A stretch of 14,146 nt of DNA from Chthoniobacterales bacterium. Lineage in GTDB: Bacteria > Verrucomicrobiota > Verrucomicrobiia > Chthoniobacterales > UBA10450. Both the position numbers and the translations under genes were made by a program. Within the stretch, counting starts at the first letter, position 1; every line of letters starts with the position of its first letter. The notes beneath the pieces are model-generated. The model was not told where the DNA came from and made no database searches. It saw nothing but the letters and a program-made list of their open reading frames with translations. The stretch covers positions 1 to 14,146 of the forward strand of contig JAICXG010000048.1 of assembly GCA_025980625.1 (NCBI GenBank), in the 5' to 3' direction. Shown piece by piece: positions 1-7,327 of the stretch.

Positions 1-844
1 CTCGCAGCAGGTGACTCCCGATCAGCTCCATGTCCGGAGACGGACCCATCCATTCCTGGGGTACGGGAGTGCCGATGTGGATGGTGAATTTCCAGGTAGA
101 ATCTTCCGTAATCATGCACGGGATGAGCCTGGCTCCAGCCATCTGTGCCAGGCGAATGGCACCCGTCGCCATGTGGAATAACCGGTCTTCGAACCGAATA
201 TCGGCCATTACGCCTCGATTGGGATCGACCATGACGAGCAATCGCCTGCCCGGTCCGAGAATTTTACGAAGGTGCGAGAAGCGCGGGAACGGACTCAAAT
301 CGCTTGCAAAGACAAAGACCGGGACATCAGCCGGCGGGCTCAAGGAATACTGGTAATTAGTCAGGCTATAGAGTGCTGCCGGTGGATCGGCGCGCACGCT
401 TGTTGCTGGAATCCCATAGGCACGCAACCAATAGGGCAGAACCTCAAATGGACCAAAATGCAGGGAAGCCAGGACAACGCCGTGATCGTCCCCAGAGAGC
501 TCAAGCAGGCTGCGATCGCCCTCGAAACGACACCTACTCAGCCAGCGTGGATTGGAAAGACGATCCGGCCACATATAGAACAGCTGCGAATGATAGAGAC
601 CGACGCTATGTCGAAGGATATAACGCCACCGCTTCGGACGCCATGACCTCGGGAATCTCTGCCAGTGCACCCATGGCTTGCGCTCATGAAGCTGCGCCAA
701 ATCCCAGGCGGCCGCGAGCGGCCATAAGAGCAGGCTGAACACACGGATTGGTAACGTGCGCTCGCAAAAGCGAACAAAGTAGAAGCTGCCCCAGCCGACT
801 CCCAGTCGGAAAGGAGTGATCAAGCTCCTTAGCACCGAACGCAT
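1..844 (-). CDS. LpxL/HtrB-like lysophospholipid or lipid A acyltransferase, 3' end beyond window
   Basis: Reading leftward from an ATG at 844-842, 281 codons stay open to the window edge, so the C-terminus is missing. Seen: a hydrophobic N-terminal stretch (about residues 34-50), then HFGPFE at 129-134, which fits the HX4(D/E) catalytic motif of lipid A and glycerolipid acyltransferases. A second conserved block follows around 224-260 (FHMATGAIRLAQMAGARLIP), typical of the LpxL/HtrB family. Known of the family: inner-membrane enzymes that move an acyl chain from acyl-ACP onto a lipid A precursor; the members run about 290-310 residues, so little is missing. The exact acceptor cannot be told from sequence. 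The start is chosen because it gives the usual short N-terminal hydrophobic region; only a weak AGCAGG precedes it. It is divergent from the tRNA gene. None of the GCCTAACGA motifs seen further right occur in it. Confidence 0.82.
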   Translation of the reverse strand, partial: MRSVLRSLITPFRLGVGWGSFYFVRFCERTLPIRVFSLLLWPLAAAWDLAQLHERKPWVHWQRFPRSWRPKRWRYILRHSVGLYHSQLFYMWPDRLSNPRWLSRCRFEGDRSLLELSGDDHGVVLASLHFGPFEVLPYWLRAYGIPATSVRADPPAALYSLTNYQYSLSPPADVPVFVFASDLSPFPRFSHLRKILGPGRRLLVMVDPNRGVMADIRFEDRLFHMATGAIRLAQMAGARLIPCMITEDSTWKFTIHIGTPVPQEWMGPSPDMELIGSHLLR

Positions 845-931
845 CCTGCTATCATATATCCTCGCGCCAATATTTGAGCCACCAAATTCCAGAATTGTCG
901 TCTCCTCCCGACGTAAGGCCAAATTCGGCGG

Positions 932-959
932 TTGCAGGCGGCGCGAAGCGGGCGATACT
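932..959 (+). promoter_or_regulatory. Possible promoter of the initiator tRNA gene
   Basis: TTGCAG at 932-937 and GATACT at 954-959 are separated by 16 bases and lie 14 bases before the mature tRNA 5' end. They match the sigma-70 consensus at 3 of 6 and 4 of 6 positions. Position and spacing are right for a stable-RNA promoter, but the match is modest and no other evidence supports it. Confidence 0.35.
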
Positions 960-973
960 TGCTGCCGCAAGAT

Positions 974-1050
974 CGCGGGGTGGAGCAGTCTGGTAGCTCG
1001 TCAGGCTCATAACCTGAAGGCCGCGGGTTCAAATCCCGCCCCCGCAACCA
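974..1050 (+). tRNA. Initiator tRNA-fMet (anticodon CAT), CCA encoded
   Basis: A full cloverleaf can be drawn. Acceptor CGCGGGG (974-980) pairs with CCCCGCA (1040-1046) at all positions except the first, a C1xA72 mismatch. D stem GAGC/GCTC, anticodon stem TCAGG/CCTGA with loop CTCATAA (anticodon at 1008-1010), five-base variable loop, T stem GCGGG/CCCGC with loop TTCAAAT, then A73 and a genomic CCA. The unpaired C1xA72 and the A11-U24 pair are known hallmarks of bacterial initiator tRNA: they allow formylation and keep the tRNA away from EF-Tu. The anticodon stem carries A29-U41, G30-C40, G31-C39 instead of the usual three G-C pairs. The gene stands alone, divergent from the acyltransferase and 79 bases before the permease start. 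Confidence 0.97.
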
Positions 1051-1129
1051 ACCCTCGAGGCCGCATCGTTGTTGCGCACCTGTTTCAAAAGTGGTGTCTT
1101 GTGTCTTCTCCGGCTAAACATCCACGACC

Positions 1130-2365
1130 ATGCAGTTCCGCGAGATCCTGACGATGGCCCTGGCATCGGTCGGCGCGAATAAGCTCCGCTCCGCCCTCAC
1201 GATGCTCGGCATCACCATCGGGGTATTTTCGGTCATCTCAGTAATGACGGCGATCGGCGCGATGCAGGCTTCGATCGAGAGCGGGCTCACCCTCTTCGGT
1301 TCCAACATTTTCCAGTTCGCGAAATATCCCGTGACGGTGAATGCAGGCGGGAAAGGTTCGCAGAAATACGAGAACCGGCGCGACATCGAATATGGTCAGG
1401 CGCAACGCTACGTCGAGTTAATGGAAGGCAAAGCGGCGGAAGTTTGCCTGAAGGTGTTCGATTTCGGCAAGCAGGCGGTCTACAACGGGGTCAAAACGAC
1501 GCCCAGCCTAACGATCGTCGGCACGAACAAGAGCTTTCTCGCCGCCAACGCCTACACTCTCGCCTACGGCCGCAACTTGAATGACGAAGATGTCGCGCTC
1601 AGCCGGCGTGTCGTTGTGATCGGGCGCGAGATCGAGCAGCGGCTTTTCCCGCACGAATCGCCGATCAATCGAGTAATCAAACTCGGCGGGCATACCTTCA
1701 CCGTCATCGGGGTGATGGCCGAGCGTGGGACCGCTTTCGGGCAAAGCCAGGACGACATCGCGGCGCTCCCGATTACGCGGTATTTCGAGGATTTCGGCTC
1801 GGCCAAGCGAACGATCAACATTGCGACCCAGTCCTTTTCGCAACTGGATTACAACCGCACTTTTGATCGCGGTGTCGGGGCGATGCGGATCGCGCGCGGG
1901 CTGAAGGCGGAGCAGCCTAACGATTTCGAAATCTACACGAACGATTCGCTCAAGAGCGCCTTTGCCTCGATTGCGGGAGTCGTGCGGATCGGCGCGTTTG
2001 TCGTGAGCACGATCGCGCTCCTCGCCGCCGGGATCGGGATCATGAACATCATGCTGGTGAGCGTGACGGAACGGACGAAGGAGATCGGGGTGCGCAAATC
2101 GATCGGGGCGCGCAACCGCGATATCCTGCGGCAATTCCTCGCTGAGGCGGTGTTCATTTCCGAAGCCGGCGGAATCTTTGGCATCGTGCTTGGCGTCCTC
2201 GGCGGGGATCTGCTTGCGCTCTGGCTCAAGGTGAACCTGATTTTTCCATTTGGCTGGGCCTTGGCCGGGCTGTTTGTCTGCTCCGCGATCGGGATCGGTT
2301 TCGGGTTGTACCCAGCCTACCGGGCGGCTTCGCTCGACCCGATCGAAGCTCTGCGATACGAGTAA
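1130..2365 (+). CDS. MacB/FtsX-family ABC transporter permease
   Basis: 411 residues. It has the family layout: one membrane segment near the N-terminus (about 21-45), a large extracytoplasmic domain (about 50-280, MacB_PCD type), then three segments (about 285-312, 345-368, 372-397). After the second segment comes the conserved cytoplasmic stretch VTERTKEIGVRKSIGAR (312-328), and the protein ends in the typical ASLDPIEALRYE. Known of the family: these permeases pair with a MacB/LolD-type ATPase to export lipoproteins, antibiotics or peptides, or act mechanically on periplasmic partners. The substrate cannot be read here. No ATPase gene lies on either side, so the partner is elsewhere. ATG 1130 is forced, because an in-frame TAA sits at 1115-1117; there is no clear Shine-Dalgarno. 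Two GCCTAACGA motifs fall inside, at 1506 and 1915, in different reading frames. Confidence 0.92.
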   Translation: MQFREILTMALASVGANKLRSALTMLGITIGVFSVISVMTAIGAMQASIESGLTLFGSNIFQFAKYPVTVNAGGKGSQKYENRRDIEYGQAQRYVELMEGKAAEVCLKVFDFGKQAVYNGVKTTPSLTIVGTNKSFLAANAYTLAYGRNLNDEDVALSRRVVVIGREIEQRLFPHESPINRVIKLGGHTFTVIGVMAERGTAFGQSQDDIAALPITRYFEDFGSAKRTINIATQSFSQLDYNRTFDRGVGAMRIARGLKAEQPNDFEIYTNDSLKSAFASIAGVVRIGAFVVSTIALLAAGIGIMNIMLVSVTERTKEIGVRKSIGARNRDILRQFLAEAVFISEAGGIFGIVLGVLGGDLLALWLKVNLIFPFGWALAGLFVCSAIGIGFGLYPAYRAASLDPIEALRYE

Positions 2366-2468
2366 AAGCGGCCTCACTTTCACATTTCCCTAACGGCTCG
2401 CAGCGCGCGTATGCCATGCTTGTGGGATGCACTGAGCGGCTCTGGACGCTGCTCTTTCGCTGCCCAAC

Positions 2469-4376
2469 GTGCCTGAACCGCCACCTAACAAAACTGTCGA
2501 TGACCCCGAGCGCGGAATTCTTTTGCTGGAAGAATATGGCGCGCTCGCAGTCGCGATTGCCTCAGCCTTGCGCAAATTCGCGCCGCTGCACGAGGTCAGA
2601 GTGGCACGCTCGCTCGCCGAAGCCGAAAAGCTGGCGGCTGGCGTGCGACCGGAATTGTTTGTCCTCGATCTCGACCCGCCACTCGGCGGCGAGCTCGATT
2701 TTCTGAAAAAGTTAAGCGCGCAATATCCCGAGGCGCGCGCGCTCGTGATCGCAGTTGGCACTTCCGCTGCGCTCCGGGCCGAAGGCGACACGGTCGGAGC
2801 ACTCCAGTTTCTCGAGAAACCTTTCGAACTGGCGGAATTCGGCGCGACCGTGCAGGCGCTGGTCGGGTCATGCAACGGTCAGGGCCGCGCCGCGCGTCGC
2901 GGAACGCTGCGTGATCTCAACCTGATCGATTTTATCCAGCTCAAGTGCCTCGCGCTCAGCTCGGCCATTCTTCGGATCAAATCAGGGAGCCAGCAAGGGG
3001 TCCTCCATTTTCGCAAAGGCCAAATCTCGCACGCCGCGATCGACACGAAGGTGGGGGTGACCGCGCTGGAAGAAATTGTCACCTGGCCACTGGGCGAGAT
3101 CACCGAATCGGAACTACCTGTGCTCGCGCCTCAGACGATCGACATCAACTGGCCCGACCTGCTGCTGCCGATCGTCCGCCGACTGCCGGAGCGCGAAAAA
3201 AGCAGATCGCCGGCTTTGGGCGGTCCAGCGCAGGAGTTGGTCGCGCAAGGCAGAAAGAAGATTCTCGTGATCGATGACACGGAGATGCTGCTCATCTTTG
3301 TCGCCGACGTGCTGACCACCGCAAATGCGAGCTTCCGCGTCCTCACGACGGCGAGCGGCGGCGAAGGGTTAAGCCTCGCACTAAGCGAAGTGCCCGACCT
3401 CATCCTGCTCGACTACAGCCTCGGCGACATGACGGGCGACAACGTCTGTCGTGCCCTGATCGAGAATGAGGCGACATCGCGCATTCCGATCCTGATGATG
3501 TCGGGACATCCCACCGAGCTGGCGCGAACTGCGCAGAGTTACCCCAACGTCGTGGCAGCATTGCCGAAGCCCTTTCTCTCCGGCGCATTGATCAAAGCCG
3601 TCGAGAGAGCGCTTGCGGCAGGTCCGTTGCCGCCGGCTCCATCAGCGGGTGCGATTACCGAGTCGACCTCGACCGCGCCAACGCCGGTTGAGAAGCAGGC
3701 AGCGTCACCCAATGGCCACGGACCCAGCGGCAGCGTCGCGGCGGGGAAAGTTGCAGCACCGCCAGCGCAATCCGCTCCCACCGCTGATGTCGAACCGCAG
3801 TCGCGCTCACATGAGAGTGGGATTACGGCTCTTTTCGTTCGTAACACAGCGTTGCGCGTAACGTTCTCGTTCGATGTGGTCGCGCTGGATTTGACCGCTT
3901 CACTCCAGACCGCGTCGGCCCGGCTCGAGCCGATCAACCGCTTCGTCGTCGTCGAGATGGTCGATGGGATCATCTTCGAAACCGGATTTCGCCTCGGCGC
4001 GATCGAACTCGGCCAGGATGAGCGAATCACGACCCTGCGACTCATTCCGACGCGGGAATTAATCCCGCTCCCGGCGATGGCGAATTTGTTTGCGATCGGC
4101 CGGTTGCGAGTTGACACCGAGACGCATCATCTGGAGTTGAGAGCCGCGCCCCAGCGCTCAATGCGCGTGCAACTGACGGTTCCCTTCGTCCTGACGGAAA
4201 TGGAATTGTCGGCCGCCTTCGAAGTTGCCGCGCTGCGCCTCCAGTCGAGCGGAAACGAAGTGGTCATCCGCAATCGGGCCGATGATCCGGGTACGCTTTT
4301 CCAGTTGCAGACGATAGAGCTGGATGAGACCAGCGAACTGCGCGCCCTGCGCGTACGGCCTTTGCCTAACGACTAG
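2469..4376 (+). CDS. REC-PATAN(DUF4388)-REC regulator with duplicated novel C-terminal domain
   Basis: 635 residues from a GTG at 2469; an in-frame TGA at 2433-2435 limits the start. Receiver 1 (about 16-132) has E21-E22 in place of the usual Asp pair, D67 as likely phosphosite, T98 and K117. Residues about 143-215 match PATAN/DUF4388: GTLRDLNLIDFIQL, then GVLHFRKGQISHA. Receiver 2 (264-384) is canonical: D269-D270, D315, S345, K367. A Pro/Ala/Ser-rich linker covers about 385-450. The rest, 451-635, I do not recognise. It aligns to itself: 462-528 and 565-632 share an opening RV, a central hydrophobic run, ARL/LRL, an F-x-L-x-x-IEL block and a closing TLRLIP/ALRVRP. No DNA-binding, kinase or cyclase output is visible, so signalling is probably by protein contact. 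PATAN proteins are known in surface-motility and phototaxis pathways of other phyla. The 3' end overlaps the convergent MauE-like gene by 11 bases. Confidence 0.85.
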   Translation: MPEPPPNKTVDDPERGILLLEEYGALAVAIASALRKFAPLHEVRVARSLAEAEKLAAGVRPELFVLDLDPPLGGELDFLKKLSAQYPEARALVIAVGTSAALRAEGDTVGALQFLEKPFELAEFGATVQALVGSCNGQGRAARRGTLRDLNLIDFIQLKCLALSSAILRIKSGSQQGVLHFRKGQISHAAIDTKVGVTALEEIVTWPLGEITESELPVLAPQTIDINWPDLLLPIVRRLPEREKSRSPALGGPAQELVAQGRKKILVIDDTEMLLIFVADVLTTANASFRVLTTASGGEGLSLALSEVPDLILLDYSLGDMTGDNVCRALIENEATSRIPILMMSGHPTELARTAQSYPNVVAALPKPFLSGALIKAVERALAAGPLPPAPSAGAITESTSTAPTPVEKQAASPNGHGPSGSVAAGKVAAPPAQSAPTADVEPQSRSHESGITALFVRNTALRVTFSFDVVALDLTASLQTASARLEPINRFVVVEMVDGIIFETGFRLGAIELGQDERITTLRLIPTRELIPLPAMANLFAIGRLRVDTETHHLELRAAPQRSMRVQLTVPFVLTEMELSAAFEVAALRLQSSGNEVVIRNRADDPGTLFQLQTIELDETSELRALRVRPLPND

Positions 4377-4830
4377 CCCGCTTCGGCCAAAACCAGAGCG
4401 CGACGAGAACGGCGAGCAGGACAAGATCGAGCGCAAGGTGCCAGGCAAAGCTGAGACTGCCGCTCGCGCTCCCAAAACAGCCGCACGAAATGTTGATCCC
4501 GCGTGCTTTCGCGCTCACCGACGCGCCGAGAAAGATGAGCATGAGCGCGCCGGTGATCAGGACCGCTCCGTTAAAGAGGCGCTGAAAAATCAGCGCGAAG
4601 CCACAAAGCACCTCGAGCCACGGCAAATAAAACGCGAGCCGCACTGCGACCGACCAAGGCAGAATGTTGTAGTTGCTGATGTCGGAGGCAAAGCGCAGCG
4701 GATCGAATAACTTGGCCCCGCCGGCGTAAATGAAGACGCCGCCAACGATCACGGCGAACGCCAGCCTAACGAATTGCGGACGACCCGCGCCGATCGGCGC
4801 CGAGCTCGCTATTTGTGTTGTCTCTCCCAT
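4366..4830 (-). CDS. MauE/DoxX-like membrane protein
   Basis: 154 residues with about four membrane segments (near 22-40, 63-82, 87-105 and 130-147), and the motif SCGCFG at 115-120 between segments three and four. This cysteine motif and length fit the MauE family, first known from methylamine dehydrogenase maturation and related to DoxX; in other settings such proteins are thought to serve periplasmic disulfide or thiol chemistry. A TTG lies in frame at 4839, but ATG 4830, preceded by GGGAAGA, is the better start. It overlaps the rhodanese gene by 22 bases, suggesting translational coupling. Its TAG stop (4368-4366) lies inside a GCCTAACGA motif, and the last 11 bases overlap the convergent regulator gene. 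No methylamine dehydrogenase genes are in the window, so a role in methylamine use is not supported. Confidence 0.82.
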   Translation of the reverse strand: MGETTQIASSAPIGAGRPQFVRLAFAVIVGGVFIYAGGAKLFDPLRFASDISNYNILPWSVAVRLAFYLPWLEVLCGFALIFQRLFNGAVLITGALMLIFLGASVSAKARGINISCGCFGSASGSLSFAWHLALDLVLLAVLVALWFWPKRASR

Positions 4831-5237
4831 TCTTCCCAACCGCCATCCAGCACGTAAACATTCGTTAGGCGAGCTTCTTTCCGCAGGCGCTCAGCCACTT
4901 CATGGCTGGCGTTGCAGCTCTTTTGACTGCAATAGACGACCACTTTGCGCTCGGGAGACCACGCCGTCAGCATCATCCGCAGTTGTTCGTCCCACTCGTC
5001 CTCGTTCAATTGCAGCGCGCCGGGAATGTGGGCGCGGGCGAAGTCCTGGTCAGGCCGCGCATCGAGCCAAAGCACGCGGTCGCCCCAGCTCTGCGCCTGG
5101 GCAACACTAACGAGAGCGGAATCGACCGGCGCTTTCTCCCACGAAACCATTTGGCGGTAGTAAAGCGCCTGCCCGATTGCCGGGATAAAGGCGAGCCCGA
5201 GGAGCAAAAGGAGCTGCCCGCCTAACGAAACGCGCAC
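4809..5237 (-). CDS. Membrane-anchored rhodanese-like protein
   Basis: 142 residues from a GTG at 5237, three bases after the DUF1573 stop. A hydrophobic segment at about 5-25 should act as a membrane anchor or uncleaved signal, placing the domain outside the cytoplasm. The single rhodanese domain covers about 40-140: VLWLDARPDQDFARAHIPGA, the active-site loop YCSQKSC with catalytic Cys103 and a second Cys108, and the closing VYVLDGGWEEWE. Known of the family: transfer of sulfane sulfur through a Cys persulfide. Position between DUF1573 and MauE-like genes suggests the three act on the same periplasmic thiol or sulfur substrate (inference). GCCTAACGA motifs occur in its first codons (5220-5228) and near its 3' end (4862-4870). 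Confidence 0.88.
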   Translation of the reverse strand: MRVSLGGQLLLLLGLAFIPAIGQALYYRQMVSWEKAPVDSALVSVAQAQSWGDRVLWLDARPDQDFARAHIPGALQLNEDEWDEQLRMMLTAWSPERKVVVYCSQKSCNASHEVAERLRKEARLTNVYVLDGGWEEWERQHK

Positions 5238-5240
5238 AGC

Positions 5241-5921
5241 TTATTTCGGCATCACCGCGCGGCTGTCGATCCGCAGGTTCGCGAAGTATGGCTTGGCTGA
5301 GCCTTTGGGATAATCCGGTTCGATCCTGAGCGCGGCGTTGATCGGCCGCCCGGCCTCGGTCGGTTTCACGATGATCTTGAACTCCTTCTTGTCCGGCACC
5401 GGCTCGACTTGAGTCGAGATCGATTTGTCGGTCGAGGTCACGTTCAGTTTTTTCACCGGAAAATCATTCCCGACCTCGACCGTGATCGTCTTCGGCTTGA
5501 GCTCGTCATTCGCCGACCAGAAAAGGAAAATTGGCTGCACGTCGAGAAGTTGAGGAATCGTCGCCTTGAGCGTCAGGATGGTCGGCTTCAAAGGCTCGTC
5601 ATCAGTCACGACCGTGATGGTTTTGGTTTGCACGCCGGACCGTCCGCCGATGTTGAAGGTCGCGGTGATCTCGCCGCTTTCCTTCGGGTCGACCACGTCT
5701 TTCTTCAACGCGGCTGTGGTGCACCCACAGGAAGCGTGCACGGACGTGATCTTCACCGGTTTGTCCCCCGTGTTCTTGTATTTGAAATGGGCAATCGCAG
5801 TCTTGTCGATGATTGAGGGGTGAAGGTCCGCGTCTTTGCTTTCCCAAGTGAGTGCGGCTGGTGCAGAAAAGCTGCCGGCGAGCGAGAAGCCTAAAAAGAG
5901 GAGGATGACGCGATATTTCAT
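5241..5921 (-). CDS. DUF1573 domain secreted protein
   Basis: 226 residues with a signal peptide (about 1-23, likely cut near SAPAA). The DUF1573 region follows: HFKYKNTGDKPVKITSVHASCGCTTA (cysteines 65 and 67), then a beta-rich ASH/MSP-like sandwich to about 120. A second beta-rich half (about 121-226) may be a further immunoglobulin-like domain. Function of DUF1573 is not established; the SCGCT motif is the family's conserved feature and suggests a thiol or metal site. Start ATG 5921 lies 12 bases after the stop of the upstream PagL-like gene, so it may share that transcript, and the next gene starts three bases after its stop. No clear Shine-Dalgarno site. Confidence 0.87.
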   Translation of the reverse strand: MKYRVILLFLGFSLAGSFSAPAALTWESKDADLHPSIIDKTAIAHFKYKNTGDKPVKITSVHASCGCTTAALKKDVVDPKESGEITATFNIGGRSGVQTKTITVVTDDEPLKPTILTLKATIPQLLDVQPIFLFWSANDELKPKTITVEVGNDFPVKKLNVTSTDKSISTQVEPVPDKKEFKIIVKPTEAGRPINAALRIEPDYPKGSAKPYFANLRIDSRAVMPK

Positions 5922-5933
5922 AGGATTTGCGAG

Positions 5934-6569
5934 CTAAAAAGAGAAACCGAAACCAAGATTTCCGCCAACAGAATCAATCCCGAAATTCGGCTTCTTGATT
6001 TCGGCATTCGAGATGTGGCGATAGTCACCTTCAATGATGAGCGACCAGCGATCGTCCAGAAGAATGCGGGTGCCGACTCCGGCCTGGAGGTTGAACTCAA
6101 CCGGCAGGCTGATGAGACCGCGCGATTCTTTCTCTGGAATATTGGTGTAGACGCCGCCGGCCGCGATCTGCATGTAGGGAATGATGCGCGCCCGCGGCTG
6201 GATGAAGTTGTAGCGGAAAACAAGGCTGCCACCGAGGAGGACATCGCCGGGACCATCGAACACGCCGCCGCCAAAAAGCTCGCCCATCAATTCGAAGTTG
6301 CCGCTCAAAACGCCTAACTGCCATGGGTCGTTCAACATCACGCCGAGGCGCAGACTTTCGAGAGAGTAATCGATCGCGGGCCGATTGTTTTTCGTTGTGT
6401 CGAAAAAGAAAAAGGCGCCGCTGACAGCTTCAAACTCCTTCGCGCCGGCGGCAAACATGTCCCTCACCTCCCGCTGCGTGGGCGTGGCCAGCGGCTGCGC
6501 GACGCCTGCCCGCATGCCGGGCGCGAGAAGAACGAGGACGAGCCCGCAAGCCGCAAAAACTCTCTTCAT
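5934..6569 (-). CDS. PagL-like lipid A deacylase (acyloxyacyl hydrolase family), copy 1
   Basis: 211 residues from ATG 6569; this start gives a clean signal peptide (MKRVFAACGLVLVLLAPG), whereas the in-frame ATG at 6611 would add 14 charged residues before it. The mature part is an alternating, glycine- and aromatic-rich beta-barrel ending in Phe, as in outer-membrane proteins. The C-terminal block YRHISNAEIKKPNFGIDS carries H185 and S187 in the HxSNA motif of PagL. PagL is known as a Ser-His-Glu hydrolase that removes the 3-O acyl chain of lipid A. Twelve residues after the Ser, where the Pseudomonas enzyme has Glu, this protein has Asp199 (my alignment by eye). The neighbour at 6642-7271 is a paralog. 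No PagP- or LpxR-like features were seen. Confidence 0.8.
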   Translation of the reverse strand: MKRVFAACGLVLVLLAPGMRAGVAQPLATPTQREVRDMFAAGAKEFEAVSGAFFFFDTTKNNRPAIDYSLESLRLGVMLNDPWQLGVLSGNFELMGELFGGGVFDGPGDVLLGGSLVFRYNFIQPRARIIPYMQIAAGGVYTNIPEKESRGLISLPVEFNLQAGVGTRILLDDRWSLIIEGDYRHISNAEIKKPNFGIDSVGGNLGFGFSF

Positions 6570-6641
6570 CTGCGGGCGATGAAACGATACTCGCGCGGCC
6601 TTGTCAATCATCTCGCCGCAGATGTCACCCGCGCGCCCGCT

Positions 6642-7271
6642 TTAGAAAAAGAACCCGAAACCAACCGCGCCGCCGACCGAATCGACGCCGCGATTTGGGA
6701 GCTTGATCGAGGCGTTTGAGATGTGGCGATAGCCCGCCTCGAGCACCAGCGAGGCGCGGCGATTGATCATGACACGCAGCCCGCCTGTGCCTTGGAGATT
6801 AAACTCGACCGGCAGACTAACGAGGCCGCGCGACTCGCGCTCGGAGATATCGGTGTAGACGCCGCCACCGCCGATCTGCATGTAGGGAATCACCCACGCC
6901 CGCGGCTGAATGAAGTTGTAGCGAATGAAAAGCGTCGCGCCAGCTTCGACGCTGCCCGGTCCCTGGAAAATGCCACCGCCAAACATTTCGCCGAGCAGCT
7001 CCCAGTTGCCGGCGAGAAAGCCCGAGCCGCGGGGGTTGCTCAACATCAGTCCGAGCCGGACACTTTCGACCGCGAGATCGATCGAAGGGCCATCGTTGTC
7101 ACCGCGATCGAAGAAGTAAAAGACGCCGGTGACATTCTGGAATTCATGACTGCCCTTGGCAAAAGGATTAATCAGATCCTGCCTAACAGTCGCCGCGGCC
7201 GTCGCCTCCGTTCCTCCCCGAACTGATCCGACGACGAACAGCGCGAGCGCAAGAAGAAGAAATTTTCGCAT
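6642..7271 (-). CDS. PagL-like lipid A deacylase, copy 2 (tandem paralog)
   Basis: 209 residues from ATG 7271, chosen for the signal peptide MRKFLLLALALFVVGSVRG; an in-frame ATG 35 codons upstream would overlap the rmlD-like gene and add an unlikely leader. The barrel parallels copy 1 along its length: YNFIQPRA, IPYMQI, GGVYT, ESRGL, SLPVEFNLQ, then YRHISNASIKLPNRGVDS with H183, S185 and Asp197, and a terminal FGFFF. The two copies are about equal in length and separated by 72 bases, so they arose by tandem duplication. They differ most in the N-terminal third. Sequence alone does not say whether both are active or whether they prefer different acyl positions. Confidence 0.8.
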   Translation of the reverse strand: MRKFLLLALALFVVGSVRGGTEATAAATVRQDLINPFAKGSHEFQNVTGVFYFFDRGDNDGPSIDLAVESVRLGLMLSNPRGSGFLAGNWELLGEMFGGGIFQGPGSVEAGATLFIRYNFIQPRAWVIPYMQIGGGGVYTDISERESRGLVSLPVEFNLQGTGGLRVMINRRASLVLEAGYRHISNASIKLPNRGVDSVGGAVGFGFFF

Positions 7272-7327
7272 AGGAGAGGCGAAGGAATTCCGGGCGACGA
7301 GGTTTGTCAATTTAACCGTGAACGAGG

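Noticed and set aside
30..738. Three plus-strand open frames in the first 740 bases
   Set aside because: They are antisense to the LpxL-like acyltransferase, whose motifs and open frame are convincing.
1508..2383. Long minus-strand open frame of 291 codons
   Set aside because: Lies wholly antisense to the permease; its product is Arg/Asp/His-rich with no family pattern, as expected of a GC-rich shadow.
3539..4117. Minus-strand open frame of 192 codons
   Set aside because: Antisense to the linker and C-terminal domain of the regulator; low-complexity product with no family pattern.
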